Shown here piece by piece: positions 16,696 to 23,386 of a stretch of 23,646 nucleotides of DNA. The translations under genes were made by a program, and so were the position numbers. The notes beneath the pieces were generated by a model, which had not been told where the DNA came from, did not search any database, and saw nothing but the letters and a program-made list of their open reading frames with translations. Position 1 is the stretch's first letter, and each line of letters opens with the position of its first letter. Where the stretch lies: NCBI GenBank assembly GCA_002338615.1, contig DDIS01000047.1, positions 1 through 23,646 of the forward strand, read 5' to 3'. The stretch is from Proteobacteria bacterium UBA1844. GTDB taxonomy: Bacteria; Pseudomonadota; Gammaproteobacteria; Steroidobacterales; Woeseiaceae.

Positions 16696-16778
16696 CTCCA
16701 CTTCGGACGCGTCACCACGCACAACAATTGCGACGTCCGGCACAGTTTTCAGCCAGCTGCCACAACGATAATGGCCAG

Positions 16779-17210
16779 ATGATTGATGCCCACTCTGATC
16801 TGCCCGACGATATCGCCCGGGAAAAACGCGTTTCCCGGAGATTGACCGAGGAATATCGCAACGCGATTTTTGGCGGGATCAGAAAGTTTCGTGCGCTCCG
16901 ACAACAGGCACCCGGCATCATTGCACAGTTCGTGCTGGCGGTTGCGTTCAGTGTTATTTCCGTACCGCTGCTATTTCGGAATATTCAGTTTGGAGGCGTT
17001 CTGAAAGATCTCGGTTACACCGTGAAGATGATCGCGGTTGTTGTTGCCTGTTTTTGGATTACCGGACGCCTGTGGCGACTAATTGGGCTCGCAAACCGGA
17101 ATCGCATTCGTTATGTCGTGACCAACATGTGGAGTCTCGCTTTGGGCGGGCTCCTCATCGCCAGTGTTGTGGTCAAATTTCTCTTCCCGGATTTCGTGGC
17201 AACGCCCTAG
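16779..17210 (+). CDS. Hypothetical small membrane protein, three predicted helices
   Basis: I do not recognise a family. The 143-residue product begins with a charged segment (DDIAREKRVSRRLTEEYRN, about 10-28) that may form an amphipathic cytosolic helix. Three hydrophobic stretches follow at about 47-66 (IIAQFVLAVAFSVISVPLLF), 82-104 and 118-136 (MWSLALGGLLIASVVVKFL). There is no signal peptide or cysteine motif. The start is ATG at 16779; the frame is open further upstream, but that part overlaps the pyrK-like gene. The ribosome-binding site is weak. It is 83 bp behind the pyrK-like gene, probably the last gene of the operon, and ends 3 bp from the convergent third pilus ATPase gene. Confidence 0.65.
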   Translation: MIDAHSDLPDDIAREKRVSRRLTEEYRNAIFGGIRKFRALRQQAPGIIAQFVLAVAFSVISVPLLFRNIQFGGVLKDLGYTVKMIAVVVACFWITGRLWRLIGLANRNRIRYVVTNMWSLALGGLLIASVVVKFLFPDFVATP

Positions 17211-17213
17211 ACG

Positions 17214-18272
17214 TTAACCACCAAAATTGACCTTCGCCTCCAGGTTTGCGCGCGAGTCTGCATGCGACATCGCTTCTTCCATCGTAATCGTTCCATTCTT
17301 GTACAAATTCAGAAGTGCATCGTCGAAGTTGACCATGCCAGCCTCGCCGCTGTCCTTGTGCGCTTCCTTAACCGCCGAGATATCGCCTTTCAGGATCAGA
17401 TCCTTGATATGTGGCGTGTTCAACATCAACTCGACCGCCGCTACGCGCTTGCCATTGCGTGCGCGTACGAGGCGTTGTGAAAGTATAGCGCGAAGGTAAT
17501 GCGCGAGATCCATGAAAACCTGGCTGTGCTGCTCCTGCGGGAACAGGTTGATAATTCGATCGAGCGTTTCTGGCGCGTTGTTTGAGTGCACGGTAGCAAG
17601 CACGAGGTGACCTGTACCGGCCATATCCAGTGCAGCACGCATGGATTCCGTATCACGAATCTCGCCGATCTGGATCACATCGGGGGCCCCTCGGACCGCG
17701 CTCTTCAGCGCGCGGCTGTAGGATTTCGTATCCAGCCCGACTTCGCGCTGGTTGATAATCGACTGTTTGTTCGGATGCAGGAACTCGATCGGGTCTTCAA
17801 TCGTAATGATGTGTGAGGACGTTTTCTCATTGCGATGATTGATCATCGCCGCCAGCGTGGTCGACTTACCCGCACCGGTCGCACCAACCATCAGAATCAA
17901 CCCACGACGCAACATCACCAGCTCCTTGAGTTGATCTGGCATGCCGAGTTCGTCGAGTGTTGGCAGTTCGGAAGTAATGTAGCGCAGCACCATCGATACG
18001 CTACCGCGCTGGTGAAATACGTTGACACGAAAACGTCCAAGGCCCTGCTCGGACAATGCGAAGTCAATCTCGAGCTCGCGATTGAATTCTTCCATCTGCT
18101 CCTCGGTCATCAACTCCATGGCCGCCTGCTTCACCATTTTCGGCGTCATTTCGAGCTTGTTGACCGGCATGATCTTGCCTTCGATCTTGATTTTGGCCGG
18201 TGAGAACGGTGCGAAGAAAAGGTCCGAAGCCTTTTTTTCTACCATCAGTTTAAATAGCGGTTTGACGTTCAT
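17214..18272 (-). CDS. PilT/PilU-family type IV pilus ATPase, third paralogue
   Basis: GspE/PilT-type hexameric ATPase of 352 residues. Walker A is GATGAGKST (130-138), the acidic box is TIEDPIEFLH (157-166), Walker B is VIQIGEIRD (199-207) and the His box is GHLVLATVHSNN (221-232). It resembles PilU more than PilT in its start (KLMVEKKASDLFF) and its end (NFDDALLNLYKNGTITMEEAMSHADS). It lacks PilT's AIRNLIREGK retraction motif, having HIKDLILKGD instead, and is about 30 residues shorter at the C-terminus than PilU. The loop after SDL reads FFAPFSPAKIKIEGK, unlike the usual 'G.PP...dG'. It lies 21 bp behind pilU in the same operon. Catalytic residues look intact, so activity is plausible; PilT2 of Neisseria is a possible parallel. 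Confidence 0.88.
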   Translation of the reverse strand: MNVKPLFKLMVEKKASDLFFAPFSPAKIKIEGKIMPVNKLEMTPKMVKQAAMELMTEEQMEEFNRELEIDFALSEQGLGRFRVNVFHQRGSVSMVLRYITSELPTLDELGMPDQLKELVMLRRGLILMVGATGAGKSTTLAAMINHRNEKTSSHIITIEDPIEFLHPNKQSIINQREVGLDTKSYSRALKSAVRGAPDVIQIGEIRDTESMRAALDMAGTGHLVLATVHSNNAPETLDRIINLFPQEQHSQVFMDLAHYLRAILSQRLVRARNGKRVAAVELMLNTPHIKDLILKGDISAVKEAHKDSGEAGMVNFDDALLNLYKNGTITMEEAMSHADSRANLEAKVNFGG

Positions 18273-18293
18273 CGTTCTTTAGTCCCTGTAGGC

Positions 18294-19451
18294 TCAGAAT
18301 GTCCGAGCCGAATCCTCTTCCATGATCACCAGGCTCTCGGCCTGCTGGTCTGCAGCGGATGAATCGCGCTTGCTCTCTAGCTTTATCTTCAGGCGCAGCT
18401 CGTTCTTCGAATCAGCGTTGCGCATGGCCTCCTCGTAGGTAATCGCACCGTCTTCATAAAGTACGAACAAGGCCTGGTCGAACGTCTGCATACCAAGCCG
18501 TGTTGATTTCGCCATGATCTCTTTTATCTGACCGACTTCGCCCTTGAAGATCAGGTCCTGGATCAGCGGCGTGTTCAGCATGATTTCCATGGCCGCAACA
18601 CGACCGATGCCGCCTTCCCGCGGCACCAGTCGTTGCGAGATGAACGCCTTGGTATTGAGCGACAGGTCCATCAGCAATTGCTGGCGACGCTCTTCCGGGA
18701 AGAAGTTTATGATTCGGTCCAGCGCCTGGTTGGCGCTGTTGGCATGCAGTGTCGCGAGGCACAGGTGTCCCGTCTCGGCGAACTGGATGCCGTATTCCAT
18801 CGTTTCCTTGTCGCGAATCTCGCCGATCAGAATGACGTCCGGCGCCTGTCGCAGGGTATTCTTCAGCGCTGCGTGCCAGGACTCGGTATCGACGCCCACT
18901 TCACGCTGCGTAATGACGCAGCCCTTGTGCGGATGGACGTACTCGACCGGATCCTCAATCGAGACAATATGACCGCGCGAGTTTTCGTTGCGATGACCGA
19001 TCATTGCGGCAAGCGTCGTCGATTTACCCGAACCGGTACCGCCGACGATGATGCAGAGTCCGCGCTTGTTCATGACGACGTCTTTGAGGATCGGCGGCAA
19101 CTCGAGGTCTTCGAGTGTCGGAATTTCGGTTGTAATGGTTCTGAGCACCGCCCCTACCATGCCCTGCTGGATAAATGCGCTGACACGAAAGCGTCCGATG
19201 CCCTGCGGCGCAATGGCGAAGTTCGCTTCCTTGGTGGCGTCAAATTCCTTGATCTGCTTGTCATTCATGATGGAGCGCACCATGATCGCCGCCTGATCAG
19301 GGGACAATGGCGTGTCGGTCGCTTTGTGTATCGTGCCGTCGACCTTGATGGCGGGCGGAAACGCAGCCGTGATGAACAAGTCCGAACCTTCCCGTTCGAC
19401 CATCTTGCGCAGCAGGTTTTGCGTCAGTCGTACCGCTTGTTCGCGTTCCAT
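18294..19451 (-). CDS. pilU: PilU, accessory type IV pilus retraction ATPase
   Basis: Protein of 385 residues, nearly the length of P. aeruginosa PilU (382). Motifs are SDLFITAAFPPAIKVDG (23-39), Walker A GGTGSGKST (137-145), SIEDPVEYVHPHKGCVITQR (164-183), Walker B VILIGEIRD (206-214), His box GHLCLATLHANSANQALDRI (228-247) and the PilU-type tail MQTFDQALFVLYEDGAITYEEA followed by an acidic C-terminal extension. PilU is known to act with PilT to power strong pilus retraction. It is 34 bp after pilT and 21 bp before the third paralogue, with GGAG about 9 nt before its ATG. Confidence 0.95.
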   Translation of the reverse strand: MEREQAVRLTQNLLRKMVEREGSDLFITAAFPPAIKVDGTIHKATDTPLSPDQAAIMVRSIMNDKQIKEFDATKEANFAIAPQGIGRFRVSAFIQQGMVGAVLRTITTEIPTLEDLELPPILKDVVMNKRGLCIIVGGTGSGKSTTLAAMIGHRNENSRGHIVSIEDPVEYVHPHKGCVITQREVGVDTESWHAALKNTLRQAPDVILIGEIRDKETMEYGIQFAETGHLCLATLHANSANQALDRIINFFPEERRQQLLMDLSLNTKAFISQRLVPREGGIGRVAAMEIMLNTPLIQDLIFKGEVGQIKEIMAKSTRLGMQTFDQALFVLYEDGAITYEEAMRNADSKNELRLKIKLESKRDSSAADQQAESLVIMEEDSARTF

Positions 19452-19485
19452 TGTGCTCTACTCCAATCCAGCCGCCTGAGCGGAC

Positions 19486-20526
19486 TTAGAAATTCTCTTT
19501 GTTTGCAGCCCTGAAGCGTGCCTCTTCTTTGTTGATCAGGCCCTTGGTCAGCAATTCCTTGAGATTCTGGTCCAGCGTCTGCATGCCCGATCCCTGACCG
19601 GTCTGGATTGCCGAGTACATCTGTGCAATCTTGCCTTCGCGGATCAGGTTTCGAATAGCCGGTGTGCCGATCATGATTTCGTGCGCGGCGATTCGACCGC
19701 CACCCACTTTCTTCAATAGCGTCTGCGAAATAACCGCGCGCAGTGACTCGGACAACATCGCTCGAACCATTTCTTTCTCTGCAGCCGGGAACACGTCAAC
19801 AATTCGGTCGATGGTTTTGGCTGCTGAGCTGGTATGCAATGTGCCGAACACCAGGTGACCGGTTTCGGCACCCGTCAGTGCCAGGCGAATGGTCTCGAGA
19901 TCACGAAGCTCGCCGACCAGGATGACATCCGGGTCTTCGCGCAAAGCCGACCGCAATGCCTCGTTAAAGCCCAGCGTGTCACGATGCACTTCGCGCTGGT
20001 TGATCAACGACTTCTTGGACTCGTGAACAAACTCGATCGGGTCCTCAATGGTCAGGATGTGGTCCGGCTTGTTCTCATTGATGTAGTCAACCATCGCCGC
20101 CAGCGTCGTCGACTTACCTGAACCGGTCGGTCCGGTGACGAGGACGATACCTCGCGGATGCATCGAGATATCCTTGAAAATCTTGGGTGCACCGAGATCA
20201 TCGAGTGTCAGGATTTCGGACGGAATGGTTCGAAAAACAGCCGCTGAGCCGCGATTCTGGTTAAAGGCGTTGACACGGAATCGAGCCAGCTTCGGAATCT
20301 CAAAGGAGAAATCGGTCTCGAGGTATTCCTCGTAGTCCTTGCGCTGCTTGTCATTCATGATGTCGTACACCATGCTATTGACATCTTTGTGGGTGAGCGC
20401 CGGCATATTGATTCGCTTGATGTCACCATCGACGCGAATCATGGGCGGCACGCCACCTGATAAGTGCAGGTCCGAGGCGTTGTTCTTTACCGTGAACGAC
20501 AATAGCTGGGCAACGTCGACGGCCAT
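19486..20526 (-). CDS. pilT: PilT, type IV pilus retraction ATPase
   Basis: Canonical PilT of 346 residues (344 in P. aeruginosa). Motifs are SDLHLSGGVPPMIRVDGD (18-35), Walker A GPTGSGKST (132-140), TIEDPIEFVHESKKSLINQR (159-178), Walker B VILVGELRD (201-209), His box GHLVFGTLHTSSAAKTIDRI (223-242) and the diagnostic AIRNLIREGK (290-299). It is a cytosolic hexamer that depolymerises the pilus for twitching. AGGGAG lies 4 nt before the ATG, the strongest ribosome-binding site in the operon. It is the first gene of pilT-pilU-third ATPase and is divergent from yggS. Confidence 0.97.
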   Translation of the reverse strand: MAVDVAQLLSFTVKNNASDLHLSGGVPPMIRVDGDIKRINMPALTHKDVNSMVYDIMNDKQRKDYEEYLETDFSFEIPKLARFRVNAFNQNRGSAAVFRTIPSEILTLDDLGAPKIFKDISMHPRGIVLVTGPTGSGKSTTLAAMVDYINENKPDHILTIEDPIEFVHESKKSLINQREVHRDTLGFNEALRSALREDPDVILVGELRDLETIRLALTGAETGHLVFGTLHTSSAAKTIDRIVDVFPAAEKEMVRAMLSESLRAVISQTLLKKVGGGRIAAHEIMIGTPAIRNLIREGKIAQMYSAIQTGQGSGMQTLDQNLKELLTKGLINKEEARFRAANKENF

Positions 20527-20545
20527 ATTTCTCCCTCATTTGGTG

Positions 20546-20571
20546 ACGCCGGACTTACCATAACCCGGCGT
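20546..20571 (-). repeat. Inverted repeat in the pilT leader
   Basis: Seven-base arms ACGCCGG and CCGGCGT pair exactly around a 12-base loop. If transcription starts from the -10 box at 20584-20589, this hairpin would lie at the very 5' end of the pilT mRNA, about 8 nt before the ribosome-binding site. It has no T-run, so it is not a terminator. It could stabilise the transcript or be an operator. Confidence 0.45.
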
Positions 20572-20583
20572 TGAATTGAGCCT

Positions 20584-20589
20584 AGTATA
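20584..20589 (-). promoter_or_regulatory. Candidate -10 box of the pilT operon promoter
   Basis: Minus-strand TATACT, five of six matches to the sigma-70 consensus, about 58 bp before the pilT ATG in the only gap between pilT and yggS. No good -35 sequence stands at 16-18 bp, so an activator or another sigma factor may be needed. The same gap must also hold the yggS promoter. Confidence 0.4.
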
Positions 20590-20610
20590 GCGAAGCAAAC
20601 GGACTAAAAC

Positions 20611-21294
20611 GTGATTGGAGTCACGGAAAACCTAGCACTAATCAAAGATTTGCTGGCGTCGGCAGCCGAAGCGGCCGGGCGCGAGCCCGGTGCTGTCAAA
20701 TTGCTCGGCGTGAGCAAGAAACAGCCGCTAGCAAAGGTCCTGGAGGCTGCCAGCGCCGGCTTGAGCGATTTCGGCGAAAACTTTGTCCAGGAGGGGCTCG
20801 AGAAAATCGACCAGACCCGCGATCGGAATCTGACCTGGCATTTCATCGGCCACCTGCAGAACAATAAAACACGTGTGGTCGCCGAGAGCTTTGACTGGGT
20901 TCACACCATCGACAATCTGAAAACGGCGCGCCGGCTGAATGATCAGCGACCGGGGGCACTCGGCAAGCTCAACATCTGCCTGCAGGTCAACATCGACAAC
21001 GAAGAAAGCAAGTCCGGCATCACCGCGGACGAGCTGCCAGGACTGGCCGCCTCTGTTTCGGCGTTGCCACGGCTGTCGCTGCGGGGCCTGATGTGCCTGC
21101 CAATGGAGCGAGCGGATGAGGAAAAACAGCGTGAGCCCTTCGCCCGGCTTCGGAAAATGGCAGAATCCCTGCGCAACGATGGCATTGAAACAGACACGCT
21201 TTCGATGGGCATGAGCGGAGACTTTCGGGCCGCCATACTGGAAGGTGCAACCATTGTGCGTATTGGCACCGCATTATTCGGAGATAGGAATTAG
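20611..21294 (+). CDS. yggS: YggS/PLPBP family pyridoxal-phosphate-binding protein
   Basis: PLP homeostasis protein of 227 residues with the alanine-racemase-like barrel only. K36 in LLGVSKKQP is the expected PLP Schiff-base lysine. Other family signatures are DFGENFVQEGLEKI (52-65), WHFIGHLQNNK, VHTIDN, VNIDNEESKSGI, LRGLMCLPM, LSMGMSGDFRAAILEGATIVRIGTALFG (the phosphate-binding loop) at the C-terminus. It has no known enzyme activity and buffers free PLP. The start is GTG at 20611 with a poor ribosome-binding site. The stop lies 1 bp before the proC start, the classic yggS-proC pair. Confidence 0.96.
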   Translation: MIGVTENLALIKDLLASAAEAAGREPGAVKLLGVSKKQPLAKVLEAASAGLSDFGENFVQEGLEKIDQTRDRNLTWHFIGHLQNNKTRVVAESFDWVHTIDNLKTARRLNDQRPGALGKLNICLQVNIDNEESKSGITADELPGLAASVSALPRLSLRGLMCLPMERADEEKQREPFARLRKMAESLRNDGIETDTLSMGMSGDFRAAILEGATIVRIGTALFGDRN

Positions 21295-21295
21295 C

Positions 21296-22135
21296 ATGTC
21301 GATGGAGTCGGTCGGATTTATTGGCGGCGGCAACATGACGCGGGCAATTGCGGGTGGTCTGCTCGACAATGGCTTCGATCCGCGCAGCATCGCGATTGCC
21401 GAGCGCTTGAGTTCGCAGCGGCAGGTCCTCCTGGAAACCCTGCCCGGTGTATTCATCAGCGAGGACAACGCCGCTGTCGTTGCGCGAAGCCAATGCATAG
21501 TGCTGGCGGTAAAACCGCAGGTTCTGCCCGCAGTTTGCAGCGACCTGGCACCGGCAGTAAAGACACACCAACCATTGATCATCTCGATCGCAGCCGGGCC
21601 GCGCATCGACGACATCGACACCTGGCTGAGCGGTGGCAATGCGATCGTCCGGGTCATGCCGAACCAGCCGGCCCTGATCGGCAGAGGTGTCTCGGGCATT
21701 TTTGGCAATGCGCGCACCAGCGCCGATCAGATCTCAATGGCAAGTAAGATCCTGTCCGCAGTGGGTCCCGTGGTAACCGTCGCAAGCGAAGCGGATATTG
21801 ACGCGGTCACCGCAGTATCCGGAAGCGGTCCCGCGTATTTCTACCTGTTGATCGATATGATCACCAAAGCCGGCGTCAAATTGGGCCTCGATGAGGACAC
21901 TGCAAATCGTCTCGCACTGGAAACCGCTGTCGGCGCTACGATGCTTGCACAGCAGTCCGGCGACCCGATGGAAGCTTTGATAGCGCGCGTACGATCGCCG
22001 GGCGGTACGACTGCTGCCGCGCTGGATGAACTTGAGGCGCGAGGCATTCGTGATATCTTCACAGCTGCACTCACCGCAGCACGGGACCGGGCGACCGAAC
22101 TCGCGGACGCTGCGCACAAATCGGCAAGGGACTGA
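21296..22135 (+). CDS. proC: Pyrroline-5-carboxylate reductase
   Basis: Last step of proline synthesis, NAD(P)H reduction of pyrroline-5-carboxylate, cytosolic. It has 279 residues from the ATG at 21296. Motifs are the Rossmann loop VGFIGGGNMTRAIAGG (6-21), VLAVKPQVL, VRVMPNQPALIG, AVSGSGPAYFYLLIDMI and VRSPGGTTAAALDELE. The family usually has MPNTP; here it is MPNQP. AGGA is 7 nt before the ATG. An in-frame ATG at 21302 is also possible. It sits between yggS and yggT, a very common arrangement. Confidence 0.97.
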   Translation: MSMESVGFIGGGNMTRAIAGGLLDNGFDPRSIAIAERLSSQRQVLLETLPGVFISEDNAAVVARSQCIVLAVKPQVLPAVCSDLAPAVKTHQPLIISIAAGPRIDDIDTWLSGGNAIVRVMPNQPALIGRGVSGIFGNARTSADQISMASKILSAVGPVVTVASEADIDAVTAVSGSGPAYFYLLIDMITKAGVKLGLDEDTANRLALETAVGATMLAQQSGDPMEALIARVRSPGGTTAAALDELEARGIRDIFTAALTAARDRATELADAAHKSARD

Positions 22136-22140
22136 TCTTA

Positions 22141-22716
22141 ATGCCACGCAACCTACCGCAGGCACTGCACTACATCATTGAAGCTCTGGCAAGCCTGTAT
22201 ATCCTGGTCCTGCTGCTGCGCATCTGGTTACCGTGGCTGCGAGCGGATTTCCGCAACCCGTTGGCGCAGGGCATTCTGCGACTGACGTCACCGCTCGTTG
22301 TGCCTTTGCGTCGCGTCATTCCGTCGTTTGGCCGCCTGGACACGGCGACGGTGCTGGTTGCGTTCGCCATTCAGTACGCAGCGGTGTTTCTAATTTTGCT
22401 GATCTATGTCGCCTTCAAGGTCATGAGCATGCCATCGATCGGTGCAATAGCATTGACCTCGATCGTCAAACTGATCATGTTGTCCGTCAACCTGTTCGCT
22501 TTCGCAATCCTGATTCGGGTCATCCTGAGCTGGGTTGCGCCGGGTATGCACAACCCGGCTACCGCGATTATTGCAACGCTCAGCGAACCGGTGCTGCGAC
22601 CGCTGCGTCGTATTATTCCGCCCATGGGTGGGTTCGATCTGTCACCGATGCTGGCGATTATCGGCCTGTTCGCTCTGAATATTGTTATCCGCGGATATAG
22701 CCCCCTGGGCCTGTAG
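22141..22716 (+). CDS. yggT: YggT family membrane protein
   Basis: Integral membrane protein of 191 residues with two tandem YGGT repeats. Each repeat has a hydrophobic helix, then LRIWLPWL or IRVILSWVAPG, a NP...I segment, and a PLRRVIPSFGRLD or PLRRIIPPMGGFD motif. About four membrane segments are visible. The function is not well defined; osmotic stress roles have been suggested for relatives. The start lies 5 bp after proC, so it is in the same operon. Confidence 0.94.
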   Translation: MPRNLPQALHYIIEALASLYILVLLLRIWLPWLRADFRNPLAQGILRLTSPLVVPLRRVIPSFGRLDTATVLVAFAIQYAAVFLILLIYVAFKVMSMPSIGAIALTSIVKLIMLSVNLFAFAILIRVILSWVAPGMHNPATAIIATLSEPVLRPLRRIIPPMGGFDLSPMLAIIGLFALNIVIRGYSPLGL

Positions 22717-22765
22717 GCGGCGTGATTTATGGTTTATAGTGGTCTTCAAAAAGGGGGCAAGTGTC

Positions 22766-23248
22766 ATGAACAAAAGAGCACTACTGGTTTCTCTATCGAC
22801 GATGGTCCTGGCGGCTGCCTGCGGTGGCCCGGGCGATTCAGCGAGTGTGCCGGAGGCGCAGCCTGCCGGGGCAACCTCCGCTGACATTGGAAATCACATT
22901 GTGCACTTCAGTGCACAGACGACCGATCATTTGCCACCCGCGATCGCGCGCGAATACAACATTGTTCGCAGCAAGAACCGGGCAATGCTGAACGTGTCGG
23001 TTCTCAGGAAATCCGACAACGTTCCGGTGACCGCCGACGTGACAGTCAACACGGTGAATCTGACCGGCCAACTCAAGAACGTCACCATGCGAAAAATTGA
23101 AGAGCCTGGCGACACTTTGGCGATCTACTACATCGGCGACACAACGGTTGCAAATCGCGAGGTTCTGAATTTCGAAATCAGTATTCGTCCCGATGGCGAA
23201 GACGAACTCTCCAAAGTGCGATTCCAGCGAGAATTCTTTAGCGACTGA
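22766..23248 (+). CDS. DUF4426 lipoprotein
   Basis: A 160-residue protein with a lipoprotein signal peptide: MNKRA, a hydrophobic core and the lipobox LAAAC with C19. After a low-complexity linker, the mature part has the DUF4426 pattern: HIVHFSAQTTDHLPPAIARE, YNIVRSKNRAMLNVSVLRKS, then a beta-rich region. The function of the family is unknown. The gene is commonly found with the yggS-proC-yggT group. GGGGG lies about 8 nt before the ATG. A TATAGT at 22735-22740 could be a -10 box giving it its own promoter, but no clear -35 is present. The frame is open further upstream inside yggT; that part is not coding. Confidence 0.85.
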   Translation: MNKRALLVSLSTMVLAAACGGPGDSASVPEAQPAGATSADIGNHIVHFSAQTTDHLPPAIAREYNIVRSKNRAMLNVSVLRKSDNVPVTADVTVNTVNLTGQLKNVTMRKIEEPGDTLAIYYIGDTTVANREVLNFEISIRPDGEDELSKVRFQREFFSD

Positions 23249-23252
23249 TTCT

Positions 23253-23281
23253 TTGTCGTTACCGCAAAAATCCCTTAAATA
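23253..23281 (+). promoter_or_regulatory. Tentative sigma-70 promoter for the HU-family gene
   Basis: TTGTCG (23253-23258), a 17 bp spacer and TAAATA (23276-23281). The -35 has four matches to the consensus, the -10 only three. It lies just after the DUF4426 gene and would produce a leader of about 100 nt before the HU start codon. Confidence 0.3.
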
Positions 23282-23293
23282 AAAGGCCTTTTA
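23280..23293. repeat. Perfect 14-bp palindrome TAAAAGGCCTTTTA
   Basis: Exact dyad upstream of the HU gene. It overlaps the tentative -10 box and could be an operator. It has no loop and is too short to act alone as a terminator. Confidence 0.4.
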
Positions 23294-23302
23294 GCGCTTA
23301 CA

Positions 23303-23330
23303 CGCGACGAAAACATGTGTTATCGTCGCG
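23303..23330. repeat. 28-bp near-perfect palindrome in the HU leader
   Basis: Outer arms CGCGACGA (23303-23310) and TCGTCGCG (23323-23330) match exactly, and inner AACA/TGTT halves also match, leaving only an A-A pair and two central bases unmatched. No T-run follows on either strand. It could be a regulator-binding site or, in RNA, a stable stem-loop. Confidence 0.55.
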
Positions 23331-23342
23331 CAGCATTCATCG

Positions 23343-23370
23343 CGGGCGCCTGCCCGTTTTTGTTTTTTTT
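23343..23370 (+). terminator. Intrinsic terminator-like hairpin upstream of the HU gene
   Basis: Stem CGGGC (23343-23347) with GCCCG (23352-23356) around loop GCCT, then 14 bases of which 13 are T. It is well placed to end the yggS-proC-yggT-DUF4426 transcript, but it lies only 16 bp before the HU ATG and abuts the GAGGAG ribosome-binding site, so it must also lie in the HU leader. Confidence 0.65.
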
Positions 23371-23386
23371 GAGGAGTCAGTTTTTC

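Noticed and set aside
16650..16778. Upstream extension of the hypothetical membrane protein
   Set aside because: It overlaps the pyrK-like gene end in another frame, and its composition (RRRPGF...RTRHHAQQLRRP) looks like out-of-frame translation.
18633..19514. Open frame of 293 codons on the plus strand opposite pilU
   Set aside because: It mirrors the codon pattern of pilU and resembles no known protein.
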